NCBI RefSeq assembly: GCF_003585885.1
Contig: NZ_NRHC01000057.1
Location: 1 to 37,606 of the forward strand
DNA from: Psittacicella hinzii
Lineage (GTDB): Bacteria; Pseudomonadota; Gammaproteobacteria; Enterobacterales; Psittacicellaceae
Length of the DNA stretch: 37,606 nt
Direction of reading: 5' to 3'
Below, piece by piece: positions 17,201 through 25,343 of the stretch. Positions within the stretch are counted from its first letter, which is position 1; every line of letters begins with the position of its first letter. The notes beneath the pieces are model-generated. The model did not search any database. It was not told the origin of the DNA and saw only the letters and a program-made list of their open reading frames with translations. The translations under genes were made by a program, and so were the position numbers.

Positions 17201-17920
17201 AATAAGTTTCTAATCATTGTAAGCTCTGAATCTTATGAAAATCTTTTCAGCAATGAAGCTCTAGAAGATCAAGAGATGATGAAGTTAAAAACTTACTGTG
17301 ACGAATGTTTAAGAGTTGACATCGAACTACCAGACGCTAATATTAGAGAGCATTTTGTTCTTAAAGCTATAGCTACTGGGAAGTTACGACCATTGACAGA
17401 AGAGCAAATTCACAAAATAGTTGTTGCGAGTGAAAATAGTGATTTTAGATCACTAAATGGATTCTTTAATAATGAGGTTGGTGATCAAAATTTTGAGAAA
17501 AATTTACGTGCAAGTTTTAACTTCATGCAAATAAAATTTAGATGTACGGCCTTACAACTATTAACCTACATAGCAAGAACTGAGGAAATGGAGCTAGATA
17601 CTTTCTTAACTGGAAGATCTAAAAAAGCTTCTAACTTACGCTATATTGCTTGCTTTATTCTCAGTAAACATTGTGAACTTGTAGCAAAAGACATATCTGA
17701 GATAATTCAGTTAAAACCTCAATCTATTAGAAATATTATTCTTAAGGTTGAAGAGGATTTAAATGCAAGTCCATATGATCGTAAATATTACGATTCTTTA
17801 ACTAAAGTATACGACTATCTTAATGACAAAATAGATAGGACTTTAAGCTCTACGACTCCAAATACCGAAGGTGGTTTAGAGTTAGAATATCCGTTAATCA
17901 TTCCAAAAAATAAAAAATAA
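14219..17920 (+). CDS. dnaA: Giant divergent DnaA-like replication initiator (1233 residues)
   Basis: Identified as DnaA from position (6 nt before dnaN, then recF) and from its C-terminal ~375 residues. Those contain LNPLKHKY (859-866), Walker A GKPGVGKT (905-912), Walker B VTVIDE (964-969), sensor 1 LIIVSSE (998-1004), sensor 2 Arg1077 in DFRSLNGFF, and a C-terminal helical domain like domain IV (~1110-1220). The normal length is ~450 residues. Here residues 1-~480 are unrecognised sequence that does not look like DnaA domain I. Residues ~480-775 are a Lys/Glu/Ser/Thr-rich, probably disordered linker. By manual alignment, the box VII arginines become Lys1022 and Tyr1026. The DNA-contact tetrad DHTT becomes PQSI (1167-1170), while the basic-loop arginines persist (Arg1133, Arg1141). 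Walker B ends in DE rather than the usual DnaA DD. There are no internal stops or frame changes, so it is an intact gene. A conventional dnaA elsewhere cannot be excluded. Confidence 0.82.
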   Translation: MPLKKQIEELLIQSLLRDLNVEVIENSTFYTIILTNLPRDIFKKDDNLTSTLKIIQELLFYNNDQVRTFAKIIALSSRGKVLERGVVSSKGSLGFSKDISAYQGKNSSIVALNLLVENILSEPSKKTNFAKLNFTADRYYLNSFGSSLNWLESKKVELFSLKKLLKKLKAKFKPQKSEPIYLKGKLFFQPLTKSDFYIQKVKYTGLGSNISQLNANVRRLNNLLLGSSTTSQAVQSRIINFFLNSFNLSKEVTTLNAPLAQHIKTYPINDFLQKAVRFVTDTVLVHEESFFNLDIKVYKDISFKTVNEVFTLENPKLAKTLISIDSPTRVTKEINQSNSRGNIFKPVNTYLDYSSTNRVDFLNKIKGLFVYGATQKSKDFISCQKISLVDTFKNILQLDHLNVSSISFYVANNSKSNLLTLGALSVRYANAIFNYAPIYGLPEFNGRVLKEKEVTNKDISRLALKNLFVAPKPQRNLTSIKVEPSKDNPHIAEEETNLTHALQESSGTKEVTEKDQPELIQVEQKVVKSKKTARKAKSSVNNVKVEQDSTDKIIDSTGDATKVDKVRKKSTASKQEDTLLDNLQGEDNDVNSEVTQTSEISKELTLTSKSKSSRLQKDKNSSKKTTKEEKIVTKVARATKSTKADKPLKIEVKDTTLNTIAKDQVIKLPQSYTAETEVLKEIKSYSTSGYPFSSDNEESKEISNASLSSNNAKITSLDNAEIAEALNATFVKDTVVNNLVSKTEVKANDNNEAKSLMGQALDLASESKQTVTSKKKQKLSYGSQFLLNPFAYDSSILFNEDNYLVEDSDEFVNASSLCIGYRDKLSQTLKSLGKDTKTYVSRYTPQERGQYLEEFDKFLNPLKHKYEKDALISVSNLNAFSIIDEFAKKLLSGEDFQSQVLFLFGKPGVGKTYLMSYFYELLVKHGFERSQFKHYLTNFQRIYAKCLQNNGLDYLTDDIMSNSVTVIDEFSSLKRSTSTRKFVFNLINSLKEFKNKFLIIVSSESYENLFSNEALEDQEMMKLKTYCDECLRVDIELPDANIREHFVLKAIATGKLRPLTEEQIHKIVVASENSDFRSLNGFFNNEVGDQNFEKNLRASFNFMQIKFRCTALQLLTYIARTEEMELDTFLTGRSKKASNLRYIACFILSKHCELVAKDISEIIQLKPQSIRNIILKVEEDLNASPYDRKYYDSLTKVYDYLNDKIDRTLSSTTPNTEGGLELEYPLIIPKNKK

Positions 17921-17926
17921 ACGATA

Positions 17927-19249
17927 ATGAAACTCGTATTACAAGCTCATAAATTACAAAAAGCTCTATCTACAGCTAGAGAAGTTGTTTCAAAAACTTT
18001 AGATCCTTCGATTGTTTTAAGTCAGCATGTTCTTTTAGATTTTTCTGAAGAAGACAAAGTGACTTTTTTAGCTGGGGATAAAGAACTTAATCACAGCGTT
18101 ATCATAACAGTAGAACCTGAAGAAGGTGAGTTTGTTAACTTTCCAGATTCTTTTGTTGTAGAAAGAAAGGGAGAGCTAGTTAAACAATTATCAGTTTCTT
18201 GTAACAGCTTTGTTGATGCTATTTCAGGTTTAAATGGTAAGACACTAGTTACTTTAGAGTTTACTAAGCAACCTGCATACAATGAGCTAACTTATGCAAA
18301 CTTAACTTATGAAACTACTGTTGTAAGAATTGAAGCTTCTAATGGTCAAGGTTATGCACTTTTACAAGAATCTTTAAAAGACGCTGTTTCTATTTCTACC
18401 CTTGATATCTCAGAGCGAGTGTTCCGTGATATTATTCAATCTACAATTTTCTGTGTAAGTATTAAAGCTTCTAAGCATGCTAGTTTACACACTTTAATTT
18501 TATCTTTAACACCTACACAATTAAAAGTATTTGGTGGTGATTACTCAAGAATTGCTTTATGTTCTTATCCATTTAAAGATGAAAAACCACCATATAACAT
18601 TGTAGGTTTTAGAAACTTCTCAGAAGAAAATCCATTAACTTTTAACTTGTCGCGTCGTATTGGTGCAGAGTTATTAAGACTACTGTCAAATGAAGAAAAA
18701 TTAGTACGTTTATTCTTCCACTTAACTCAATCTGGTCATGTGCAGTATCTTCAAGTTACACGTGGAGATGAAGAGTTAATCTTTAACTTAACTTATTCAA
18801 AACCACCAATGTATAGTCACATTATTCCTGAAGTATTTGACAATGATGTTGTATGTAATGCTGCTGAAATTAAAGATAAGTTAAATAGATCAATTAAATT
18901 CGGGGAAATTATTTTAATTAACTCTGCGGATAATGTATTAACTCTATCAGCAAGTAACCCAGGTACGCTAGATTCTTTTAGTACAGAAATTAATAGTGTG
19001 AAAACAAATCCTAATTCACAACCATTAAATTTACGTATTCAAGGTAAACACTTTATTGAACTAATAAATCCTTTACAAGAGTCTGCAAAATTAAGACAGT
19101 ACCCAGTTGATCAAATGATGTTAAGTCTAAACTTTGTCAATAAAAAAGTACCTGTTTTTGTTGTAAAAGACTTAGATAACGATGAATTAGATCGTACTTA
19201 TGTGTTAACTCCATATAATAATGTCGCGGCAGTTGACAACCAAAGTTAA
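17927..19249 (+). CDS. dnaN: DNA polymerase III beta sliding clamp (divergent, long)
   Basis: Ring clamp that tethers polymerase III to DNA. Assigned from position after dnaA and from alignable segments. VFRDIIQSTIFCVS fits TMKRLIEATQFSMA of E. coli, GGDYSRIALCSYPF fits the TDGHRLAVCSMPI block, and MYSHIIPEVF fits the third-domain entry. TYVLTPYNN fits the end AYVVMPMRL. The protein has 440 residues against 366 in E. coli, with extra sequence in the N-terminal half. Nine residues (AAVDNQS plus two) follow the usual C-terminus, which in E. coli forms part of the partner-binding pocket. It starts 6 nt after dnaA and is probably cotranscribed with it. It is followed by a terminator-like hairpin before recF. 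Confidence 0.88.
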   Translation: MKLVLQAHKLQKALSTAREVVSKTLDPSIVLSQHVLLDFSEEDKVTFLAGDKELNHSVIITVEPEEGEFVNFPDSFVVERKGELVKQLSVSCNSFVDAISGLNGKTLVTLEFTKQPAYNELTYANLTYETTVVRIEASNGQGYALLQESLKDAVSISTLDISERVFRDIIQSTIFCVSIKASKHASLHTLILSLTPTQLKVFGGDYSRIALCSYPFKDEKPPYNIVGFRNFSEENPLTFNLSRRIGAELLRLLSNEEKLVRLFFHLTQSGHVQYLQVTRGDEELIFNLTYSKPPMYSHIIPEVFDNDVVCNAAEIKDKLNRSIKFGEIILINSADNVLTLSASNPGTLDSFSTEINSVKTNPNSQPLNLRIQGKHFIELINPLQESAKLRQYPVDQMMLSLNFVNKKVPVFVVKDLDNDELDRTYVLTPYNNVAAVDNQS

Positions 19250-19260
19250 AAAGAATTAAC

Positions 19261-19296
19261 AAAAGGATTATGGAGTAACACTTCATAATCCTTTTT
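19261..19296 (+). terminator. Terminator-like hairpin between dnaN and recF
   Basis: AAAAGGATTATGGAG pairs with CTTCATAATCCTTTT (15 bp with one G-T pair) around TAACA, followed by T residues. It ends only ten bases before the recF start codon, so recF either depends on read-through or has a start-site structure. Confidence 0.75.
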
Positions 19297-19305
19297 ATTA
19301 CTTTT

Positions 19306-20481
19306 ATGTTTATCACTAAATTAAATTTAACTAATTTTCGTAATATCTCTTCTTTGACCTTATCCCCAGGTAAGGGAATTAACTTTGTTACTGGACATAA
19401 TGGAGCTGGAAAAACTTCAGTTTTAGAAGCAATTTTTGCTTTAGCGCAATTTAAAAGCTTTAAAGTAAATAATTTGAATAGCATTATTGCGGATGGACAA
19501 GAGAGTACTTTGGTTTATGCTAAAGTGGCTGATGAAAATAGTAATAGCCACGATTTAGGTTTAAAAATTACTAAAAAATCAAAAGAGTTATTTGTTAATG
19601 GTGAGCCTGCAAAAAAAGGAGTTACTTCAGTTACGGAATTACTTCCTGTGCAAGTTATATCTCCTGATGTAGTTGAACTCTTAACTGAAGGACCTGAATT
19701 TAGACGTAAATTTATCTATTGGGGGGCTTACTATACTTATCCGAACTTCTTTCAAGAGTGGAAGACTTTTACGGTAGCTCATAAAAATCGTAATCATCTC
19801 TTAAAGCAGGCTCAAGCCTATAGAGCAAAAAATCAAGAGGTTCCTACAGCTATAATTGAACAATGTAAGGTCTTTGGCAATGTTTTAGCAGAGGTTTCGG
19901 AAAGAATAAATCAATTAAACATAGAGTACGTTAATAATTTATTGCCCGTTTTACAAAAAGTTCTAGCTGATTTTTTACCAGAGTTAAATATTGAACTAAA
20001 GTATTATCAAGGTTGGCCTAAAGATAAGAGTTTAAAAGAATACTATGCTGAAAACTTGGAGCGTGAGATTGAAACAGGACGTATGAGTGGTGGGTTAAGT
20101 CGTGCGGATCTAAGAATCAAATGCTTTGGAGAAAATGTGGTAAATATTTTGAGTCGTGGACAATTAAAACTCCTAGCTTGTGCTTTAAAGATAGCACAGG
20201 GTGACTTATTGAGAATGCAAACCACGAGTAAATGTATTTATTTAATTGATGATTTAGCAGCAGAGCTAGATGAGGGTAAACAAATTATGTTTGCTAAAAA
20301 GCTCATATCTGAAAACTGTCAGATTTTTATGACCTATATAGATAATAGAATTCTCCATATCTTTTCTAATCTAGTAGATAAATGGGATGAGTTTTCAATA
20401 GCCAAAGGAAAACTTACTCATCACTATGTTAATGGTGAAGAAGTAATTACTAAAGAATTTAATCTTGATGATTATATCTAA
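19306..20481 (+). CDS. recF: DNA replication and repair protein RecF
   Basis: SMC-like ATPase that helps load RecA at single-strand gaps with RecO and RecR. The N-terminus FITKLNLTNFRNISSLTLSP is typical, followed by Walker A GHNGAGKTSVLEAIFAL. The ABC signature region is NILSRGQLKLLACALKIAQ and Walker B is YLIDDLAAELDE. The length is 391 residues against about 357 in E. coli. The ATG at 19306 lies 10 nt after a strong hairpin and has no visible Shine-Dalgarno, so expression is probably low. It converges with gyrB across a terminator. Confidence 0.94.
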   Translation: MFITKLNLTNFRNISSLTLSPGKGINFVTGHNGAGKTSVLEAIFALAQFKSFKVNNLNSIIADGQESTLVYAKVADENSNSHDLGLKITKKSKELFVNGEPAKKGVTSVTELLPVQVISPDVVELLTEGPEFRRKFIYWGAYYTYPNFFQEWKTFTVAHKNRNHLLKQAQAYRAKNQEVPTAIIEQCKVFGNVLAEVSERINQLNIEYVNNLLPVLQKVLADFLPELNIELKYYQGWPKDKSLKEYYAENLEREIETGRMSGGLSRADLRIKCFGENVVNILSRGQLKLLACALKIAQGDLLRMQTTSKCIYLIDDLAAELDEGKQIMFAKKLISENCQIFMTYIDNRILHIFSNLVDKWDEFSIAKGKLTHHYVNGEEVITKEFNLDDYI

Positions 20482-20515
20482 AAAAAGACTTGCCTATAAT
20501 GGCAAGTCTTTTTTT
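20481..20515. terminator. Bidirectional terminator between recF and gyrB
   Basis: AAAAAAGACTTGCC pairs with GGCAAGTCTTTTTT around TATAAT, with A/T tracts on both sides. It serves the convergent recF and gyrB genes. Confidence 0.9.
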
Positions 20516-20518
20516 AGA

Positions 20519-22957
20519 TTATAAATCTACATTAGCATATAAAGCATTTTCTTCAATGAAATCACGACGAGGACCAACATCGTCACCCATTAAAGTAGTA
20601 AACAGTTGATCTGCTAAAATAGCATCTTTAACTTCTACTTTTAATAAGGTACGGTTTTCTACCTTCATTGTGGTTTCTTCTAACTCTTCCCAGTTCATTT
20701 CACCTAATCCTTTGTATCGCGAAGGATTTAGTTTCTTGATAGAGTCAGTAGAAAGTTGCTCAATAAACTGATTAAAATATCTAATAGGTGTTCTTGAGTT
20801 ACCATGAACTGCAAAACGTTTGCTTTCAACATCACCAATAGGTAGAATTTTATTTAGCTCATTAGCTAAATTAACTACTTCTTGGTAATCCTTAGAGTTA
20901 ACAAATTGCGCGTTAATCTCATAAGTAGATGTCATACCATGTTTAATTTCGCTTAAGTGGTAACTATATAAGCCTGTTTCATTATCATATTCTAATGAGG
21001 CTTCGTAGCGAACAGATTGATCTTGAGTTTTCTTCAGAAGATCAAGTAAGCCATCCATCCAAGTAGTGATTTTCTCTTTATCTTTTAAACTATCTAAAGT
21101 TAAAGGGTAGTAGTTTAATAGAGTTTTCATTACTTCTGGAGAATACTTACGGTTATGAGAATCAATATGCGCATTAATTAATAAAAATTGGTCGCATAAT
21201 GATCTTAACTCTTCTGAAGTATAAGATTTATCGTCAACTACTAAAGTAGCTCCGTCTAAAGAGTAGTCAATTAAGAAGCGATCATATTCTTCTTTATTTT
21301 TTAAGTAAACAGGTTTTTTGTTTAACATTAATTTAAATAAAGGAGGTTGAGCAATATAAACTTTACCTGCTTCGATTAATTGTGGCATTTGACGGAAGAA
21401 GAAAGTTAATAATAATGTGCGGATGTGTGAACCGTCGACATCAGCATCGGTCATTATTACAATCTTGTGATATCTTAAATTATCAAGATTAAACTCGTCA
21501 TTAATTCCACATTTTAAAACGCCGATGATATTTGTAATCACTTGCGATTCAATGATTTTATCAAAACGAGCTTTTTCTACGTTTAAGATTTTACCTCTTA
21601 AAGGTAAAATAGCTTGAGTTTGTACATCACGAGCTTTAACTGCAGAACCACCCGCAGAATCCCCCTCGACAAGATATACTTCACATTCTTCAGGGTTTCT
21701 TGAGTTACAGTGTACTAGTTTGTTAGCTGTAAATGAGCTCTTTTTATTAGTACGAGCTAACTCACGAGCTTTACGTGCCGCTTCTCTTGTTCTTGCTGCC
21801 GAAACAATTTTATCAACAATTATTTTTGCAATTTTTGGATTTTCTTCAAGAACAGTTTGAAGTTGATCATTTACTGCTGACTCTACGACACCACGTACTT
21901 CGGAAGAAACTAATTTATCCTTAGTTTGAGAAGAGAACTTAGGATTTGGAACTTTAACGCTAACTATAGCAACAAGTCCCTCACGAGAGTCATCACCATC
22001 AATCTTAAGATCTTTTAATGCTCGAGATTTGGCATTAGCAATAACTTCCCTTTCAATATAGCTATTTAAGGTTCTAGTTAAAGCTGCTTTAAAACCAATT
22101 AAGTGAGTACCACCATCTCTTTGTGGGATATTGTTGGTAAAGCACAGAACGTTTTCTTTATAAGTATCGTTCCATTGCATAGCAACTTCTACAGTTATAC
22201 CTAGATCTTCGTTATAACTATTAAAGAAGAAAGGTTCCTCATTTATTAGAGTTTTGTTTGTATTTAAGAATTTTACAAAGGCTTGTAAACCACCTTCATA
22301 ATGGAAATCGTCTTTGCTTCCATCTCTTTCGTCTGATAGTACAATGCGAACGTTAGAGTTTAAAAAGCTAAGCTCTCTCAGACGATTACGTAAAATCTCA
22401 TATGAAAACTCTGTTACATTTTTAAATGTTGCATGAGATGGCCAGAAACGTACTGTTGTACCTGTTTTAGTTGTTTCGCCAACTACTTTTAAAGGCTCCT
22501 CAGGTACACCATTTAAATAAGTTTGTTCATGGATTTTACCATTTCTACGTATTTGTAAGAATAGCTTAGAGGATAGAGCGTTTACTACAGAAACCCCTAC
22601 TCCATGAAGACCACCGGCAATAGTTTTTGCATCAAATTTACCACCAGCATGCAGAACTGTCATAACTACTTCAGCAGCACTTACACCTTCTTCTGGATGT
22701 ATTTCGGTAGGGATGCCTCGACCGTTATCAGCAACCGAAACAGAGTTATCCTCATGGATGGTTACTTTAATTTCAGAACAGTGACCTGCTAATGCTTCAT
22801 CGATTGAGTTATCGACTACTTCAAAAACCATGTGGTGTAGACCAGAACCATCATCGGTATTACCGATGTACATTCCCGGTCTTGTTCTTACAGCATCTAG
22901 ACCTCTTAGAACACGAATGGCGCTAGAGTCGTAACTTTTGTTTTGGTCTTCTGCCAT
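20519..22957 (-). CDS. gyrB: DNA gyrase subunit B
   Basis: ATPase subunit of gyrase, which introduces negative supercoils. The 812 residues compare with 804 in E. coli. The GHKL ATP site is visible: VVDNSIDEAL, VADNGRGIP and GGLHGVGVSVVNALS. The Toprim domain has YLVEGDSAGGSA and MTDADVDGSHIRTLLLTFF. It contains the gammaproteobacterial C-terminal insertion and ends with RYKGLGEMNWEEL and QLFTTLMGDDVGPRRDFIEE. The position equivalent to Lys447 of E. coli is Arg (LPLRGK), a conservative change. AGAGGA precedes the start. Its orientation is opposite to recF, unlike the dnaA-dnaN-recF-gyrB order of E. coli. Confidence 0.98.
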   Translation of the reverse strand: MAEDQNKSYDSSAIRVLRGLDAVRTRPGMYIGNTDDGSGLHHMVFEVVDNSIDEALAGHCSEIKVTIHEDNSVSVADNGRGIPTEIHPEEGVSAAEVVMTVLHAGGKFDAKTIAGGLHGVGVSVVNALSSKLFLQIRRNGKIHEQTYLNGVPEEPLKVVGETTKTGTTVRFWPSHATFKNVTEFSYEILRNRLRELSFLNSNVRIVLSDERDGSKDDFHYEGGLQAFVKFLNTNKTLINEEPFFFNSYNEDLGITVEVAMQWNDTYKENVLCFTNNIPQRDGGTHLIGFKAALTRTLNSYIEREVIANAKSRALKDLKIDGDDSREGLVAIVSVKVPNPKFSSQTKDKLVSSEVRGVVESAVNDQLQTVLEENPKIAKIIVDKIVSAARTREAARKARELARTNKKSSFTANKLVHCNSRNPEECEVYLVEGDSAGGSAVKARDVQTQAILPLRGKILNVEKARFDKIIESQVITNIIGVLKCGINDEFNLDNLRYHKIVIMTDADVDGSHIRTLLLTFFFRQMPQLIEAGKVYIAQPPLFKLMLNKKPVYLKNKEEYDRFLIDYSLDGATLVVDDKSYTSEELRSLCDQFLLINAHIDSHNRKYSPEVMKTLLNYYPLTLDSLKDKEKITTWMDGLLDLLKKTQDQSVRYEASLEYDNETGLYSYHLSEIKHGMTSTYEINAQFVNSKDYQEVVNLANELNKILPIGDVESKRFAVHGNSRTPIRYFNQFIEQLSTDSIKKLNPSRYKGLGEMNWEELEETTMKVENRTLLKVEVKDAILADQLFTTLMGDDVGPRRDFIEENALYANVDL

Positions 22958-23055
22958 CTTTTCCTCTTGGATTAAATCTGGATTAAAATCGAAATTATAG
23001 TTAAATCTAACCGTTCTATTATATCACAATAATGATAATAATTTTTAAATACGAA

Positions 23056-23086
23056 AGAGACTTCCTAAGTATCTTAGGAAGTCTCT
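23056..23086 (-). terminator. Hairpin after the catalase gene
   Basis: AGAGACTTCCTAAG pairs with CTTAGGAAGTCTCT in a perfect 14-bp stem with a 3-nt loop. The following minus-strand T tract is weak. It separates katA from gyrB, which are transcribed in the same direction. Confidence 0.7.
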
Positions 23087-23101
23087 AGAGGAAAATTAAG
23101 A

Positions 23102-24553
23102 TTATAAACCTAATTTAGCTTTAACAGCTTTAGCTAATCTTTCGTCAATTTCATTGAATAGTTCTAAAACTTTTTCTAAAGTTGGTTTATAAGTAACACC
23201 ACTTAATGAATCAGCATAGTTAGACGCTAGAACATCTTGTTGCTCCGCGCTCATTAAGTTATAAAGAGCTCTTGGTTGATTAAAGTAGTCGTTGTCATAT
23301 TCGCGGAAGTCAAAATGAGCAGCTTCACGTTCTAATTGTAACGCTGGTTCATGGTTATGAGTAGGTTGGTATGTCTCAAAACGGTTTGGAGCATAGTTTG
23401 GATGCATGCCACCATTATTATCAACTCTCATAGCTCCATCACGGTGTGTAGTGTGGTATGGGCATTTAGGTTGATTTACTGGAATTTGATGATGGTTTAC
23501 ACCTAAACGGTATCTTTGTGCATCTTGATATGAGAATAATCTACCTTGTAACATGCGGTCAGGAGAGAAACCAATACCTGGTACATTGTTACTTGGAGCA
23601 AATGCAGCTTGTTCAACTTCAGCAAAGTAGTTAGCTGGATTTCTATTTAATTCTAGGATACCAACATCAATTAATGGGTAATCTTTATGAGGCCATACTT
23701 TAGTTAAGTCAAAAGTATAGTTGTGTAGGTTAGCTTCATTCTCAGGCATAATTTGAACTTTTACAGCCCAACGAGGGAAATTGCCTGCTTCAATATTTTC
23801 ATAAAGATCTTTTTGCGCTGACTCTCTATCTTTACCTACTAATTGTGCAGCTTCTTCGTTAGTTAAGTTTTCAATACCTTGTAAAGATTTGAAATGGAAC
23901 TTAACCCAGAAACGCTCATTTTCACTATTAATGAATGAGTAAGTATGAGAACCGAAACCGTGCATTTGACGATAGTTAGCTGGGATACCACGATCAGAGT
24001 GAAGAATCATAACCTGGTGCATAGCTTCTGGTGTATGAGCCCAGAAATCCCAAGCTGCGTCTGCTGATCTCATATTTGTACGTGGATCACGTTTTTGTGT
24101 ATGAATGAAGTCTGGGAATTTTAAAGGATCTCTAATAAAGAATACAGGGGTGTTGTTACCTACAAGATCCCAGTTACCTTCAGTTGTATAAAATTTTAGA
24201 GAGAAGCCACGAACATCACGCTCTGCATCTGCAGCTCCACGTTCACCTGCAACTGTAGAGAAACGTAATAATACATCAGTTTGAGTGTTTGGTTGGAAAA
24301 CTGCTGCTTTAGTATATTTACTAATATCGTGAGTTACTGTAAAAGTACCAAAAGCTGCTGAACCTTTTGCGTGTACAACTCTCTCAGGGATACGCTCACG
24401 AGCAAAGTGAGCTAATTTTTCTTGATACCAAACGTCCTGTAATAATAAAGGACCTTTAGCACCAGCAGACATAGTGTTGTCGTTGTTTTCTACAGGTTTA
24501 CCTGCAGCTGTTGTTAAAGTGCTACTTGAATGATCAAATGGACATTTTTTCAT
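23102..24553 (-). CDS. katA: Haem catalase, small-subunit type
   Basis: Breaks down hydrogen peroxide in the cytosol. The 483 residues match small-subunit, NADPH-binding catalases. His61 in [12 protein letters not shown] is the distal catalytic residue. The conserved region [20 protein letters not shown] follows the active-site Asn stretch. [14 protein letters not shown] carries the proximal haem-ligand Tyr. No signal peptide is seen. AGG lies about six bases before the ATG. It is a single gene with a long upstream gap and a hairpin after it. I could not identify an OxyR site. Confidence 0.97.
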   Translation of the reverse strand: MKKCPFDHSSSTLTTAAGKPVENNDNTMSAGAKGPLLLQDVWYQEKLAHFARERIPERVVHAKGSAAFGTFTVTHDISKYTKAAVFQPNTQTDVLLRFSTVAGERGAADAERDVRGFSLKFYTTEGNWDLVGNNTPVFFIRDPLKFPDFIHTQKRDPRTNMRSADAAWDFWAHTPEAMHQVMILHSDRGIPANYRQMHGFGSHTYSFINSENERFWVKFHFKSLQGIENLTNEEAAQLVGKDRESAQKDLYENIEAGNFPRWAVKVQIMPENEANLHNYTFDLTKVWPHKDYPLIDVGILELNRNPANYFAEVEQAAFAPSNNVPGIGFSPDRMLQGRLFSYQDAQRYRLGVNHHQIPVNQPKCPYHTTHRDGAMRVDNNGGMHPNYAPNRFETYQPTHNHEPALQLEREAAHFDFREYDNDYFNQPRALYNLMSAEQQDVLASNYADSLSGVTYKPTLEKVLELFNEIDERLAKAVKAKLGL

Positions 24554-24963
24554 AGTCTACCTAAAAGTTATATTGTTATTAATAGTTAAATTTGTGAGGA
24601 ATTATTTAAACTCTTAATTCTACTTTTGTTTATTTTGTTTTTTGTTTGTTTATTTGCAAATTATTATAGCATTGAAAAATGCCAAAGTAAAGTATTTTAT
24701 TGATAGAATTGTCTAATTTATATTTTTATAAGATTCTTATTTTATCTCTAAATGATTGATATCTAGCGATATTATTTAGGTGTAAAAATTTTCTATTTTT
24801 GTTCATTTTTATAAAAATGACTATGTCTACTTGAAGGTGAAAAAATATAAATAAGTAAAACTAATTAATAAAAAGTTTAAAAAGTTTAGTGAAAATATAA
24901 TGGTTTTTGATTTAAAAGATTACACTGATTTAGATTAAATAATAGTAAAGAGACGGTAATTTA

Positions 24964-25108
24964 GAACTTGAAATAAGTTCACACGCCATCAATATATTTA
25001 TATATTTATGGGGACTTTGAAGAAAACTAAGTAGGAAAGGGCTGGAAAATGGTATTGAAATGGTTTTCTCTTATCTTCAGCCAAAGATGTTAGGTCTATG
25101 ACCATAGG
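24964..25108. ncRNA. Candidate structured RNA element upstream of mscL
   Basis: Read on the plus strand, several helices follow one another: GAACTT/AAGTTC, CCAT-AATATAT/ATATATT-ATGG, CTTTG and GGCTG pairing with the continuous CAGCCAAAG, an inner GAAAA/TTTTC hairpin, and GGTC/GACC. I recognise no known riboswitch or small RNA family. No terminator or promoter clearly frames it, so the strand and limits are uncertain. Confidence 0.35.
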
Positions 25109-25284
25109 TTTTATTTGCTTAATTTAAAATTATATATTGTTGGGTTTAATGTTTAATTTTGGTATAAATTTATTAATGTAAGGTGCTAGATTCTGTAACA
25201 AGTTTTTATTAAAATATTCTATTTTTCAGTAAATTAAAGTTAGTCTCTGAAACTATTTAACATTTTTATAGTCTAAAGTTCTGT

Positions 25285-25290
25285 TATAAT
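25285..25290 (+). promoter_or_regulatory. mscL -10 element
   Basis: Perfect TATAAT 54 bases before the mscL start. No good -35 sits at 16-18 bp spacing. The predicted leader begins with CCCTTAATTTAAGGG, which can form a small hairpin. Confidence 0.5.
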
Positions 25291-25343
25291 CCCTTAATTT
25301 AAGGGCTATGTTAAAAAAATTTATATAGATAGAGGTTTATAAA

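Larger units (their letters stand above)
24554..25343. other. 790-bp non-coding gap between katA and mscL
   Basis: No credible coding sequence on either strand. The first ~390 bases next to katA are very AT-rich and should contain its promoter. A more structured, less AT-rich section follows at about 24964-25108 (listed separately). Next to mscL a TATAAT (25285-25290) and an immediate CCCTTAA/TTAAGGG hairpin suggest its promoter and leader. Confidence 0.6.
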
